Source: Putridiphycobacter sp965230195 (lineage in GTDB: Bacteria; Bacteroidota; Bacteroidia; Flavobacteriales_D; Crocinitomicaceae). From it: a DNA stretch of 64,000 bases. The stretch spans positions 1,550,001 through 1,614,000 of the forward strand of contig OZ245997.1 in assembly GCA_965230195.1 (NCBI GenBank), in the 5' to 3' direction. The notes under the pieces were generated by a model. The model searched no databases. It was not told where the DNA came from and saw only the letters and a program-made list of their open reading frames with translations. Position numbers and translations under genes: made by a program. Positions 32,712 to 43,095 of this stretch are shown in pieces. Every line of letters starts with the position of its first letter. The first letter of the stretch is position 1.

Positions 32712-35700
32712 ATGGACGCGGAAAACGACGCTTCTTGTACCTTGTCTTTTTTTGCCGAAGCCGACGAAGTGATTAGCATCGTCCACGATGTTGTACGTCG
32801 CGACGCCGATGCGGCCACCAAAATCTCGACGTTTCAGCGACGACTGTCGATTTATCAGGAACACGCAGAACTGCTCGACCCGCATCTCGAAGCGATCATT
32901 ACGCCACTCGCGACGGCACTTGTCGATGTGGCGCATCAAGGAAAGCATGATGACCATGAGTATATCACACATCTCTGCATTCTGTTGCAGTGTCTCAGTC
33001 ATGTCCGCGGACACAAATCCGTGGTGAAGTTCTACCCCGTCGATGTTAAAGGCTTCATGCCGATTCTCACACTGCTGACGCAGTTTCGTCCGATGAAAGG
33101 GGAAGGTATATGGCAGACGCAATGTCAACTCATGTTATGGCTCTCCAGTTTGACTCTCATTCCTTTTGATTTAAAGAGTCTGGATACCGAAGGACCGTCC
33201 GTTGTGCAAAGAATTGTCGACATGGGCAACAAGTTCCTGCACGAAGCTGGAACTGTGCGAGAATTTGCATGCATCTTGCTCTACCGTCTCCTGACGCGTC
33301 CCGACCTGAAGGATGCATTGGAAGAGTTTTTGTCTGGAGGATTGGAGACATTGAGAGGCGTGGATGAGAGAGGAGACGTTTTGTACGTTACGGGTGTCAT
33401 ACAGGCAGTGTCGTTTGTCTTTAAACACGGAGAGAGATCCGCTCTCTTGCCACACGCACATCAGTTTTGGCCCGTTGCTTCGTTCCTTATGCAAAGCTCG
33501 ACGGTCCAGGGAAGTCTGTTGCTCAGAAAACTCGGCATGAAATTGGTGCAGAGATTGGCCCTGACCCTGCTGGCACCGATTACGCCCAAATGGAGATACA
33601 CACAGAAAACAACGCACCTCGGTTCGGCACTGAAGAAAGATAACGCGCCAAAAGATGACGGTGAAGAAGAGACCGATTACGATATTCCCGAAGAGGTGGA
33701 GGATGTGATCCAAGTGCTGTTGACAGGCGTCGCCGACAAGGATACCAATGTTCGGTGGACAGCTTCCAAAGGCATCGGCCGCATCTGTGCACGGTTACCG
33801 AAGGAACTGGCAGATGAAGTGCTGTCCTACATCCTGGAACTGTTCTCTGAATCGGCAGAAGATGCCAGTTGGCACGGAGCATGTCTCTCTGTGGCCGAGC
33901 TGGCACGTCGCGGACTTCTGCTCCCCGAGAGCATTCCTGCATTGGCACCGTTGATCGAGAAAGCATTGGTGTATGACATTAACAGAGGATCCTACAGTAT
34001 CGGTGCCAATGTGAGAGATTCCGCTTGTTATGTATGCTGGGCCTGTGCCCGTTCCTTCGATGCCGAGATCATGGCACCGTTCATGCCTCAGTTATCACCA
34101 GTCCTGATGACGACAGCGTGTTTGGATCGGGAAGTAAACTGCCGTCGAGCAGCATCGGCAGCGTTTCAGGAGTGCGTGGGTCGAGTGGGCAATGTCCCTG
34201 AGGGCATGGCCATTCTTGAATGTGCCGATTACTTCACACTGAGCAAACGCCCACATGCCTATCTCGTTGTGTCCCCAGCTGTCGCTCAGTTTGGTGCCTA
34301 CGGTTTCGATTTCATCGCACATCTCCTCTACACAAAAGTGGGTCACTGGGATGCCTCTTTGCGCCAGCTCACTGCCGATGCCCTGGCAAAACTCGTCCCC
34401 ATAGATATGGAATTCTTTGCCTGTGACGCTTTGGATCGTCTGCTGGAATGGTGTGTCGATAACAATCTGGACCTTCGTCACGGATCGTGTCTCTCTTTGG
34501 CCTCCGTTGTCCAAGCATTGATCGAAAAGGAGTTTGAGATACCGGAAGACAGATTGAAGGCCGTTGCCAATATTGTCATCAAGATTGAGAAAGCGCGTCT
34601 TTACAGAGGCAAGGGGGGCAGTCTGATGCGACAAGCTGTCTCACACATCATTGCATCGATTGCTTCATCGCATCTGACACGTTCCTTGAAGCATCGACTG
34701 CGTCTGTTGACGACGGTGAATGAGTGTATTGGACATCCCAAACCAGAAGTGCCTCCAGACGCACTCGTGGCCCTTCATGCCTTATCACGCGAGTTCGGTG
34801 CGGACGAAATCGAAGAGGCAACGGCAGCGACGACCAAGATCTATCTGGGACATCTCTCCTCCGAGAATGTTGCTTTCAGAAGAGGATACACTTTGGCCAT
34901 GGGACATCTTCCCAAAACACTGCTCCTTCCAGAAACGCACGAATGCATCGACGCCCTGCGAAAAGCAACAGAGATCGAAGCGAAAGAAGACGATCGCGAT
35001 GCACAATCCCGTGCCAATGCTGTCAAAGCGTTGACCGAAGTCGTCTGTGAGATGCACAACGCGCCGTCGTGCATCACCGAGACTGAAGTGGAGTATTTGA
35101 AGGAGGTCATGGAGACACTCTTCGCGTGCATGGAAGATTATTCGATCGACCGTCGTGGCGATGTTGGAAGCTGGATCCGCGAAGCAGCTATGCATGGACT
35201 GCATCGAATTCTTGTTCTTCTCAGTCGAGCTGTGCATATCGAAGACGCTTTTGTGACACGTGTCGTCTCTTATCTCATGCGAAACGCCGTGGAACGTATC
35301 TCCAGTATTCGTCAGGTCGCTGTCCAGATCTTCCTCTCCCTGATGGACGAGCCATCCCTCACGATCCCACACAGAGAAGCACTGAACAGGATCACAATGG
35401 TGGACGAGGATGTCTCAGCGGCATTCGGGACGTGTAAGGGCGTGGAGGCGATGGTTCCGTTCCTTGAGCTTGACGTCTACCGTGTGGCCTTGCTGGAAGG
35501 ACTCATGGCAAGCATTGGAGGACTGGAGAAGTCGCTTTCGGATGCCGTGGTCGTCAAACTGATCGCATTCTTGCAGAGTCTTGACGGCGAGAGATTTCAC
35601 GATTTCATGGAGTTGCTGATGCGTCTCAGTGCACAGTATAATCGTTCGAAGAGAATGGCGACGCCTGTGTTGATGACGATCGACGCCATCTGCAAACACT

Positions 35701-36231
35701 CTGATCTCTTTGCACGCATCGCAGATCAACATAAGTCACAGGTCTTACATCTCGTGTGCATTCTCACAGTCCGTGACGTCGTTGTTTGATTAGGTGGTTA
35801 AGAAAGTAAAGTCAGCCGTGTCAGGAACGGCAGATTTTCCAAGGATGATGACCGGCGCATCTCTTTTGACGGCTCTGGCCTTCGATGAACCGCAGGCGAC
35901 GGCGGCATGGATGGAGCTGCTTGTTCTTCTGGGAAATCGGTTTCCGATCATTCGGAAACAGACGGCAGAGATGATCTACGAGAAACTGCTTTTCCAGGAG
36001 GAAACACCAATGATGATTGAATTATCTCAAGTGCTGCTGGAAGCAGCATGGGACGGACCCCTGGACGACGTCGTCAGACATAGAGAGAAGCTTTCAGAAA
36101 TCTTGCAGATTCGTGTCCCGATCAGGAAACAGAAAACACCAAAGAAAACAGATGGCGTCGCCAAATTGAAGGTGACGGATGAGAATGCATCGTACAAAAC
36201 TCTGGTTGAAGACTTTGCCCGTGGCATGTAA
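32712..36231 (+). CDS. TBCD: tubulin-folding cofactor D
   Basis: Chaperone that captures beta-tubulin and assembles the alpha/beta heterodimer with cofactors C and E. Exons 32712-35741 and 35794-36231, joined by a 52-nt intron; 3468 nt, 1155 aa, the normal family length (about 1150-1200). The protein is a chain of HEAT-like repeats. Recognisable stretches are WQTQCQLMLWLSSLTLIPFD, GVADKDTNVRWTASKGIGRI, ASWHGACLSVAELARRGLLL, SYSIGANVRDSACYVCWACA and HGSCLSLASVVQALIEK. The long first exon stands out in a window where most genes are cut every 100-300 bases. The only intron comes just before the C-terminal domain (FPIIRKQTAEMIYEKLL, LLLEAAWDGPLDDVV). Confidence 0.96.
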
Positions 36232-36906
36232 TTGACAAGCATTGATGCAGTAGGAAAGATGCAGGTAGATCGTCGGTCTTTGTGGAACCAATCTCTTAGG
36301 GGTACCATCTTTACGGCCATCGGTGTATTAAATAGCTAACCATGCGACCTGAAGTCTCGTTTATTCACAGTTAGAGAATCTGAAGGCAAACAATAGGTAG
36401 AGATGGGGGGCAAAGCCGTAGAAGAGCGAGGAGAGACGAATCAACAAATTCAGCAGATTTAATGAAAACAGCGGCGTTTCTCTTTAAATAAAAGCCAAGG
36501 AACGACAAAAAGAACGCACATCGAACGAAAAGCACAGGGAGTGTCCATTGTCATCTAATAGTTGGAGAACAGGAGACAGTATTGGGTAGGAAGAAGTTGG
36601 GTAGGAATCATCAACACTGACTAAGATAACAACGACTACTACTGCGAAACAAAGACATAAAATTCTCCATCCGAACTTTTAAACAGCAGGCGGATTCCGT
36701 GTTCTCGTGCACGCACGTGTTGTGCAAGCATGACTCGCGACAGAGAACAAGACGCATGAACGCACATACGTAGTACGGTCTGTCTGACTGACTGATCATC
36801 TACTTACTTGTCCCACCAGCTTTCGTTTTTTCTATCCTTCCTGTATTGTGTTATTTGTCAAGAACAGGTCAAAAACTGAAGCATGCCTCAACTGACTGCT
36901 CTCTGT
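36232..36906. other. convergent intergenic region
   Basis: 3' flanks of TBCD (plus) and the DnaJ/TPR gene (minus). A-rich with short repeats such as two copies of GGGTAGGAA near 36580-36610. No supportable gene; the 36611-36799 frame shows no features. Confidence 0.35.
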
Positions 36907-39329
36907 TTACTGCCGCCTTGGAGACGGAGATGAGCGATGGGATCGCAACAGTGTGAAATCATATTTCTTACGCCGTGTTTCGTCGGATAACACGGCATAG
37001 GATTGCGAAATAAGTTTGAAAGCTTCGGCTGTGCCAATCTTCTCTTGTGCTTTATCCGGATGAAACTGCAGTGCCAACTTGCGATACTGAGACTTGATCT
37101 CGGTACCGGTCGCCGACATAGGAAGTCCCAGGATCTTGTATGCGTCGATCGGTTTTGATCGTTTGAGTTTGCGCTGAAGTTCTGTTAGATGCAACTGTGC
37201 ATCTCGGGCGACACTCGTATTGCTGCTGCCTGAGTTTATTAGATGCGTGATATCTTGCACAGCTGAAGAGAGGTCACCGATTGCTTCATAGGCACTGGCT
37301 CGGCGTTGATACGCTCGCAGATACGATTCATCACACTCTATGGCACAGCAACAGCTGACGATTGCTCCAAGAAACCTACACAGGCACAGCGATTGAGACG
37401 CCACAGTGATGGATGGTGAGATGTCTGGCACCGCTCCATGTTATACAGCGCAGCAGCTGTGTTGCAATGGAGAACGGCACACATTCGAGGATCGTCATGG
37501 ACTTCATCGAATGCTGCCGAATAACACCTTAGAGCTTCTTCATATTTGCCTGCTTGAAATGCTTTATTGCCATCCTGCAAGACACAGGCTAGAGCACAAT
37601 TGTGGGGATGGATGTGACGAGGAGGCATACCTGTTTCAGCATATCAAGTTTATGCCTTTGCTGACACATCTTTCTGCAAGACTCTAACGCGTCGCATTCC
37701 TCCCTGAGTCTCTTGTTCTCGTCCAGGAGCCGTTTATTCTCTACTCTTAGATCGTCCAGTGTGCGCGGCGATAGACCTGGAGAGTTATTGACCGAAGACG
37801 ACAAGTTTCCCGCTTGAAAATCCGAAGTGGGGGGCGTCGTGCCATCTTCGAAAAAATCGTTCAATGAAATATCTACACAGCCACACAATCTTCAGCGATG
37901 CAGCAGTAATTGGACAGGTGCCCCACCCGTGTCAGTGGTGTTCAAAAGAACAGGTTGCTTCACTACGCTTGACCTATAGTAGTCACAGCGCTGTCTCTCC
38001 CTCATAAGCTGTTCCTGAACGTGCTGCATGGATTCCATCCAATGCGCCCGTTCGTGCTCGAGCACAGTCTGCAAGCAACAGAGCAATGACGTACACTGCA
38101 GACGTGATGGATCATTGATCATTGCCTTCAGTTCATTGAACTCTTGCGATTTTTTGTTATACACGGTGTGCAGTCGGTTGAGTGAGTGTTCGTTGTCCGA
38201 ACAGGCTTCCTGTGCCGTTCGTTTGGCTTCCAACGCCTCACGATGTCTCTCATCAAGCGCTTTTAGTTCTTGTGTGAGTCGAGTGTTCTCTTCTTGCATC
38301 TCCACAACGCGGCCGTGAAGCTCCGCTTCACGCTCACGCAGGTATTCGACCTCAGCTTCTAAGTACTGACAGCGCTTTACGATGTGGCTGTAACCATACC
38401 ATTCTGATCCTCGTCTACCATATGACCACGCTCAGCACATGAGCCAGGGAGGGATGATGATGATAGACCTCTCGGAGTAAGGGGCGGGAGACGTGTGAAT
38501 TTCGGCCTTTTTCTCTTCAAGTCTTGTTCGCGAGGCAGGGGACACTGATGTACGAAAACAGACGTCGGGAGTTCGGCATTTTCGCTCTCCTGATAGCAGC
38601 GAAGTCATTTCCTCTTGCTGCTCCCCGAGCCAGTCGTCATTTTGGTCTGCAGTCTACATCGGCAGAACACAACACCATGAGCCATGCACAGCGACACCTA
38701 TCAAGAGACGGTTAGGCAGAGAGGGATACCTGAGAATACACATCAGCCGTTTCTGGGTGAGATTGAGAAGAATGCATAGTTGAATCACGAAATGTGTTGA
38801 ACTGTTTAACGGACTGTCCATCATCCACATGACCTCGCGACACAGCCGATGTCGGTGTCTGAGACTCCGTTGCCGGTGTGCAGCATCCACCCCCAGATCT
38901 TCCACTCCACAGTGAGTTGGACAAATAGTCTCGAATCGTACGAACACTTCCCGCAGGAGGACAATACATTCCAGCCGTTTTTCTTCCAGAAGGCGTCGAT
39001 GCCGACTCTACTGGAGGCGAAAACGAAAGATGATCAGACGATGCATGGCGGACTCTCCGCGTGGACTGTCGCGGCGAAGGAGAATGTTGTCCCTTGAGGG
39101 GACGCGGCGTATAAGGACGCAGAGGACTCTCGGCAATGCTTTGCTGATTTCCAGCTGGAGAAAAGGACGCCACCTGCTGTTGACGCATGCGCGCGCGTTC
39201 TCCTTCACGTTCTTTCTTGTTTCGAGGTGAGCAAAAGAGGGACGTAGGTGTTACGGCGCGAACCGTCCTGTTCTTCTTCCTGTTGTTATTGGAACAGGAT
39301 TCTTCTCCGGACTTGCGCGAGAAAGGCAT
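36907..39329 (-). CDS. coiled-coil/TPR/DnaJ-domain co-chaperone
   Basis: One gene with three parts. Exon 39329-38730 and an exon beginning at 38653 give a Ser/Arg/Pro-rich N-terminus (SPLRPYTPRPLKGQHSPS). Exons 38365-37927 and 37873-37631 give coiled coil (LTQELKALDERHREALEAKR, VENKRLLDENKRLREECDAL). Exons 37574-37432 and 37375-36907 give TPRs (GNKAFQAGKYEEALRCYSAA, YLRAYQRRASAYEAIGDLSS) and a C-terminal J domain (DAYKILGLPMSATGTEIK, LALQFHPDKAQ with the HPD triad). J proteins stimulate Hsp70; the TPR-J order resembles DNAJC7 and plant TPR-DnaJ proteins. The join between the second exon and 38365 is not settled: the phases only fit with an extra micro-exon, so about 38370-38500 is unresolved. 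Confidence 0.75.
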
Positions 39330-39577
39330 GCTTCAAAACAAATTTCGTAGAATACACTAGCCAGTGTTTCTGCGACGCGCTCCTATTTGTGACAAAATGA
39401 CGGTTAAGCAGAAACAATCGTGTACGCTCCATGGACAGACAGCATCAACCGTCAGTATAGAGTATGGTCTCCACGACCGAAGAGACAGTGGAAACGATGA
39501 CAGCGTACCGTCATCTATGAACTCTTTGAGAACGTATCGCAGCGGCAATCGCCGAGATATTCAGGGAGACATCCGTC

Positions 39578-41401
39578 TCATATCCGGCCGCGCCTTCCTC
39601 TGCTTCGTCTGCGAAGAGATGCCTTGCTGGACAGCGGATCCACTTTAGGAATCGATTTCGGTTTCTTCGTCTCGCCCGTTGTTCGAGGGGCGCTTTCGGG
39701 CGACAGTACATAGGATGGCAGTTTTTCGATATCTGCAAATCGGCGTTTGAGATTCGCGCAAGCTGGCGCCGCAAACAACCGCTTCTCTTCGGGATGTGCC
39801 TCGAGATAACTGCTGACATCCGAGGACCGTAGAATCTCTTGTCGAATGTCCTTCCTTCGCGCGTCTCTTATTGCCTTGGCGTTTACCGCGCGGAACACAT
39901 CGGATGCTCGATACCGAAGGGCATCGATGTGCTTCGGATTGAAGTGGAGGAATGGATGAAATGCTTCTTCGACACGGCCTCCCTCTGACGCCATACCGTT
40001 GTCGACCTGTCGCGCAATCTCTTTCCGCAACACCTCGTCTTCGTCGCGCGTGAAGAGACTCAACGCCAATCCACTCCTTCCAGCACGACCCGTCCTGCCC
40101 ACCCTGCAAGGGGATGCAGCTTTCGTTAGGCTGTTAGACAACGGATTACCGGTGCAGATAACCGTTGACTGTTTGCGGTAAGTCGACATTGAGAACGGTC
40201 TTGACGTTTTTGAAGTCCAATCCGCGTGCCACTCCAAATTCAACCTCTTTCGGTGTCCTCTTCATCGCCGCTTTACCCTTTTGCTGCTCCTTAATCGACA
40301 TATGACTCTGCAAATCGTCCACAATGATAAACACATCGCAACGGCCTTTGTTGAAGACCTACAGTCATGAGCAGACGGATGCAAACTCTCCCACTATCTA
40401 TTTCTACCGACCGACCTCAATGAGTCGTTGCCGAGTATCTTGTGGTAGTTCTCTGTGCAGCAGAGAGCTCGCAATTCTGAAGCAGTCTAAGAAGAGATGC
40501 AATCGGTATCCTTCGTGGATGCTGTTGACGAAGATCATGATGGGCACATCGATGGAGTGGAACTGAATGAGCGCATAGACATGCAGCGCTTTCTCTTCCG
40601 GAGGACATTTCAAATAGCTATGTTCGATCTTGCCACCCAACGTCGACAGCTGTTCCGCACCTAACAGATCGATTCTCTGCGGGTTCTCCATCACCAACTT
40701 GACAATCGCGTTCAGATCGGGACTCTGAGTGGCACTTGCCAGGATGCACTGACAGGACCTCGAGATCTGCACAGTAGTGTTGTGAGATGTCTGAGAGAAA
40801 AGAGAACGAGCACTCGTGGGGAGATGGATTTCATATCGGCATCGTAGCCGTAGGAGAGCAACAAATCTGCCTCGTCTATGACCAAGGTCTCGATGTTCTC
40901 CAGCCATCGCCCATTGGATGCTGATGGGCTGTGCGGCCGAGAAGAAATTTGCCGAGGCGTGCAGATCACAATTGACCCCATATCTTTGCTCTCGGCTTCG
41001 GTCGTTGGAAGGGCACGACAGAAGGCAGAAACCCGCACGTTAGCAAAAGCGACGGTCTGCATCGTCTTCTGAAATTCCTCGTGAACCTGCATATCGAGTA
41101 CATCTCCACAAGAGAGATCCTTCGTCGTTGTTCCGACCTGTAGAATGAGCTCCTTGGTCGGGACGAGGACGAGAACGCTCCAAGGATGCTGATGTCCAGT
41201 ATTTGTGCTCTGAAGCTTGTGCAGGATGGGCAGGACGTAAGCCAGTGTTTTTCCTGTGCCCGTCTTGGACAGAGCCAGAACGTCGTGTCCCTTGAGGACA
41301 GCGGGAATGCATTCTCGCTGTATGGGCGTCGGTGTCACAAATCCGCGTCGTTTGGCGCTCTGAATCCAGAGAGGATCGAGTCCCAGATGCTCAAATCCCA
41401 T
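39578..41401 (-). CDS. DDX56: DEAD-box RNA helicase, DDX56/Dbp9 type
   Basis: ATP-dependent helicase acting in 60S ribosome assembly in the nucleolus. Exons 41401-41138, 41086-40814, 40766-40416, 40358-40150, 40103-39578; 1623 nt, 540 aa, close to the human protein (547). Motifs in order: Q motif FVTPTPIQRECIP; I ALSKTGTGKT; Ia VLVPTKEL; II VIDEADLLLSYGYD; III LASAT; IV PIMIFVNSI; the Dbp9-like VEFGVARGLDFKNVKTVLNV; VI YLHRVGRTGRAGRSG. The C-terminus is basic and Pro/Ser/Lys-rich. The intron 41087-41137 is 51 nt and stop-free. Motif II is DEAD, as expected. Confidence 0.94.
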
Positions 41402-41509
41402 CGCGTATTGGACTTGGCGGCGTTGACGTCACATCACATTTGCCGAACGACGTCCTGCCCTTTGCCTCGATTGTCACATCCCGTTGTCCATGATCCGCAA
41501 AGCGTCTGC
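41402..41509. promoter_or_regulatory. 108-bp divergent promoter region
   Basis: Separates the DDX56-like start codon (41401, minus) from the MORN-protein start codon (41510, plus). Both promoters and 5' UTRs must lie in 108 bp or overlap the neighbouring gene. It contains a TTGGCGGCG tract and a TGACGTCA palindrome at about 41422-41432, which matches the CRE/bZIP consensus. Confidence 0.5.
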
Positions 41510-42501
41510 ATGGAAATGCAACAGACGAACACGTCTTTGATCGACAAAGTCTCACTCGACGGGCTCTTTTCCATCCCCTTCATGAACGCTGCAGACGTTA
41601 AAAAACGGCGAGAGAGCGACCGTGTACTTTCCAGACGGTAGCAATTACCGTGGAGAGTGGTGGCAAAATCGGCGGCACGGTTTGAGGCCCTCATCATGAA
41701 AGAATGCGATCCCGTTCAGGGAATGGATGTATGATCTATAAGAATGGAGACAAGTACTTTGGAAAATGGATGAGAAACAAAAGGGAAGGGCTGGGTGCTT
41801 TTTACCGTTGCCGTGGCCGAGAACACAAACTCGTATACACAGGCGAATGGCATTGCGATCAACCATCAGTAATCAGCCGCCTCATTGATCAAGCGCCGCC
41901 ATCCGTGATCTCCCTTCTGATCGTGTTGGCAGGGACACGGTGTATACTATGATGCCCATAACAACTGCTACTACGAAGGACAATGGGCCAAAGGTCCAGA
42001 CAGATATAAGATGGATCTCGAGAAGGCACGCACGCAGTGTCATTCTCTAGGCAAAAGAAACGGACGAGGTCGCGTGATGTCTCATGGAGCACGAGTGCCG
42101 CTTTACGAAGGAGAATGGGTGAACGATCTCAGGTACAGTCGTGTCTAGCATCATCCATACAGCATTCGTGCCCTTGCCATTGGCTGCAGGGAAGGTCGCG
42201 GAACGGAACGATATGCCAACGGTGACACTTTTGTTGGACACTTCATCCAGGACAAGAAGCATGGATGTGGGACCTTGTATTTCAGCAAGCAGCGCAAAAA
42301 GTCATCTCCAAATGACATTCGCACATCGGCGGTATCGCGGACACATGTATGAGGTGTTTTAGGTTGGATGGCATGTGGAATCATGGCACCTGTGTTGCTG
42401 GCAGTTTCTCTGCACTCCATCCAGAAACGATGAAGGCGCTCCCAGTTTTGGAACTCAGAGAACCAGATGCCATTCTATCTGACGTCTTGAACAGTTCGTG
42501 A
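41510..42501 (+). CDS. MORN-repeat protein
   Basis: Seven exons: 41510-41548, 41595-41679, 41720-41868, 41933-41993, 42051-42132, 42190-42300, 42363-42501; 666 nt, 221 aa. At least five MORN-type units are visible: NGERATVYFPDGSNYRGEWW, NGCMIYKNGDKYFGKW, LVYTGEWHCD, GHGVYYDAHNNCYYEGQW, TERYANGDTFVGHFIQDKKH and a last LDGMWNHGTC. MORN proteins commonly bind membranes or lipids and scaffold cytoskeletal or flagellar structures. This one has no kinase or other extra domain. The short start exon was chosen because its ATG begins the only frame that joins in phase to the first repeat. Confidence 0.85.
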
Positions 42502-42726
42502 GAGCATTTTTCTGTGTTACAATCTCGATACATCAAACTAGTGGTCCACACTATTAATCTGTCCTCAGACGCATGACACATTTTGTGTCTGTACAAGCGT
42601 TAGAGAAATGGTAAAGTCCATTAGAACACGACAGCTTGAGAGCGGTGGGAACACGACACCTTGAAAGTGGCAATGAAATGCATGAAATAATAAATATGCT
42701 AGCAGTGGTGCGGCTGTACATCTCAT

Positions 42727-43062
42727 TCATAAATACTTTGCCTTCGCCACGCACCGACGACACCGCGGACAATAGTGATGGCTATCTTCCACGGGGAGAA
42801 AAAACCCAACACCGAAGAGCGCAACCCCCCACAAAACATTAGACGCTCCTTTCCTCTTCCTGCGCGACATCGGCATCATCGGGACATCGGTTCGTTTTGC
42901 TGCGCACTTGAGATTCGAATCTCCTTGGTAGTCGCATACACCGCAGTGCATGACAATCGGGTGGTGACCACGCTGTGAACCGAGAAACACCGGGCGGTTC
43001 ATATCGGAGGGGAAGAAAATCGGGCCGCCATTTTGTTGAGCCTGACCGTGTTGTCCAGTCAT
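42727..43062 (-). CDS. LITAF-like zinc-ribbon membrane protein
   Basis: Exons 43062-42908 and 42859-42727 with a 48-nt, stop-free intron; 95 aa (111 aa if the intron is retained). It shows the split zinc knuckle of the LITAF/SIMPLE domain: CGVC near the N-terminal side, a hydrophobic segment (NVLWGVALFGVGFFL), and HHYCPRCRRC at the end. LITAF proteins are monotopic on endosomal/lysosomal membranes. The N-terminus is Gln/Gly-rich (MTGQHGQAQQNGGPIF). The start codon lies 33 bp after the stop of the preceding same-strand gene, so its promoter must overlap that gene. Confidence 0.7.
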   Translation of the reverse strand: MTGQHGQAQQNGGPIFFPSDMNRPVFLGSQRGHHPIVMHCGVCDYQGDSNLKCAAKRTDVPMMPMSRRKRKGASNVLWGVALFGVGFFLPVEDSHHYCPRCRRCVAKAKYL

Positions 43063-43095
43063 GCGTCGAATGCCAAAGGGGGGATGGATGATATG

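Noticed and set aside
33171..33713. 180-aa minus frame inside TBCD
   Set aside because: Antisense to a strongly supported gene; Cys/His/Gln-rich composition without a domain.
42839..43095. C-terminal 85 codons of the unspliced CTU2 frame
   Set aside because: They overlap the LITAF gene in another frame and show no CTU2 similarity; the 34-nt intron removes them.
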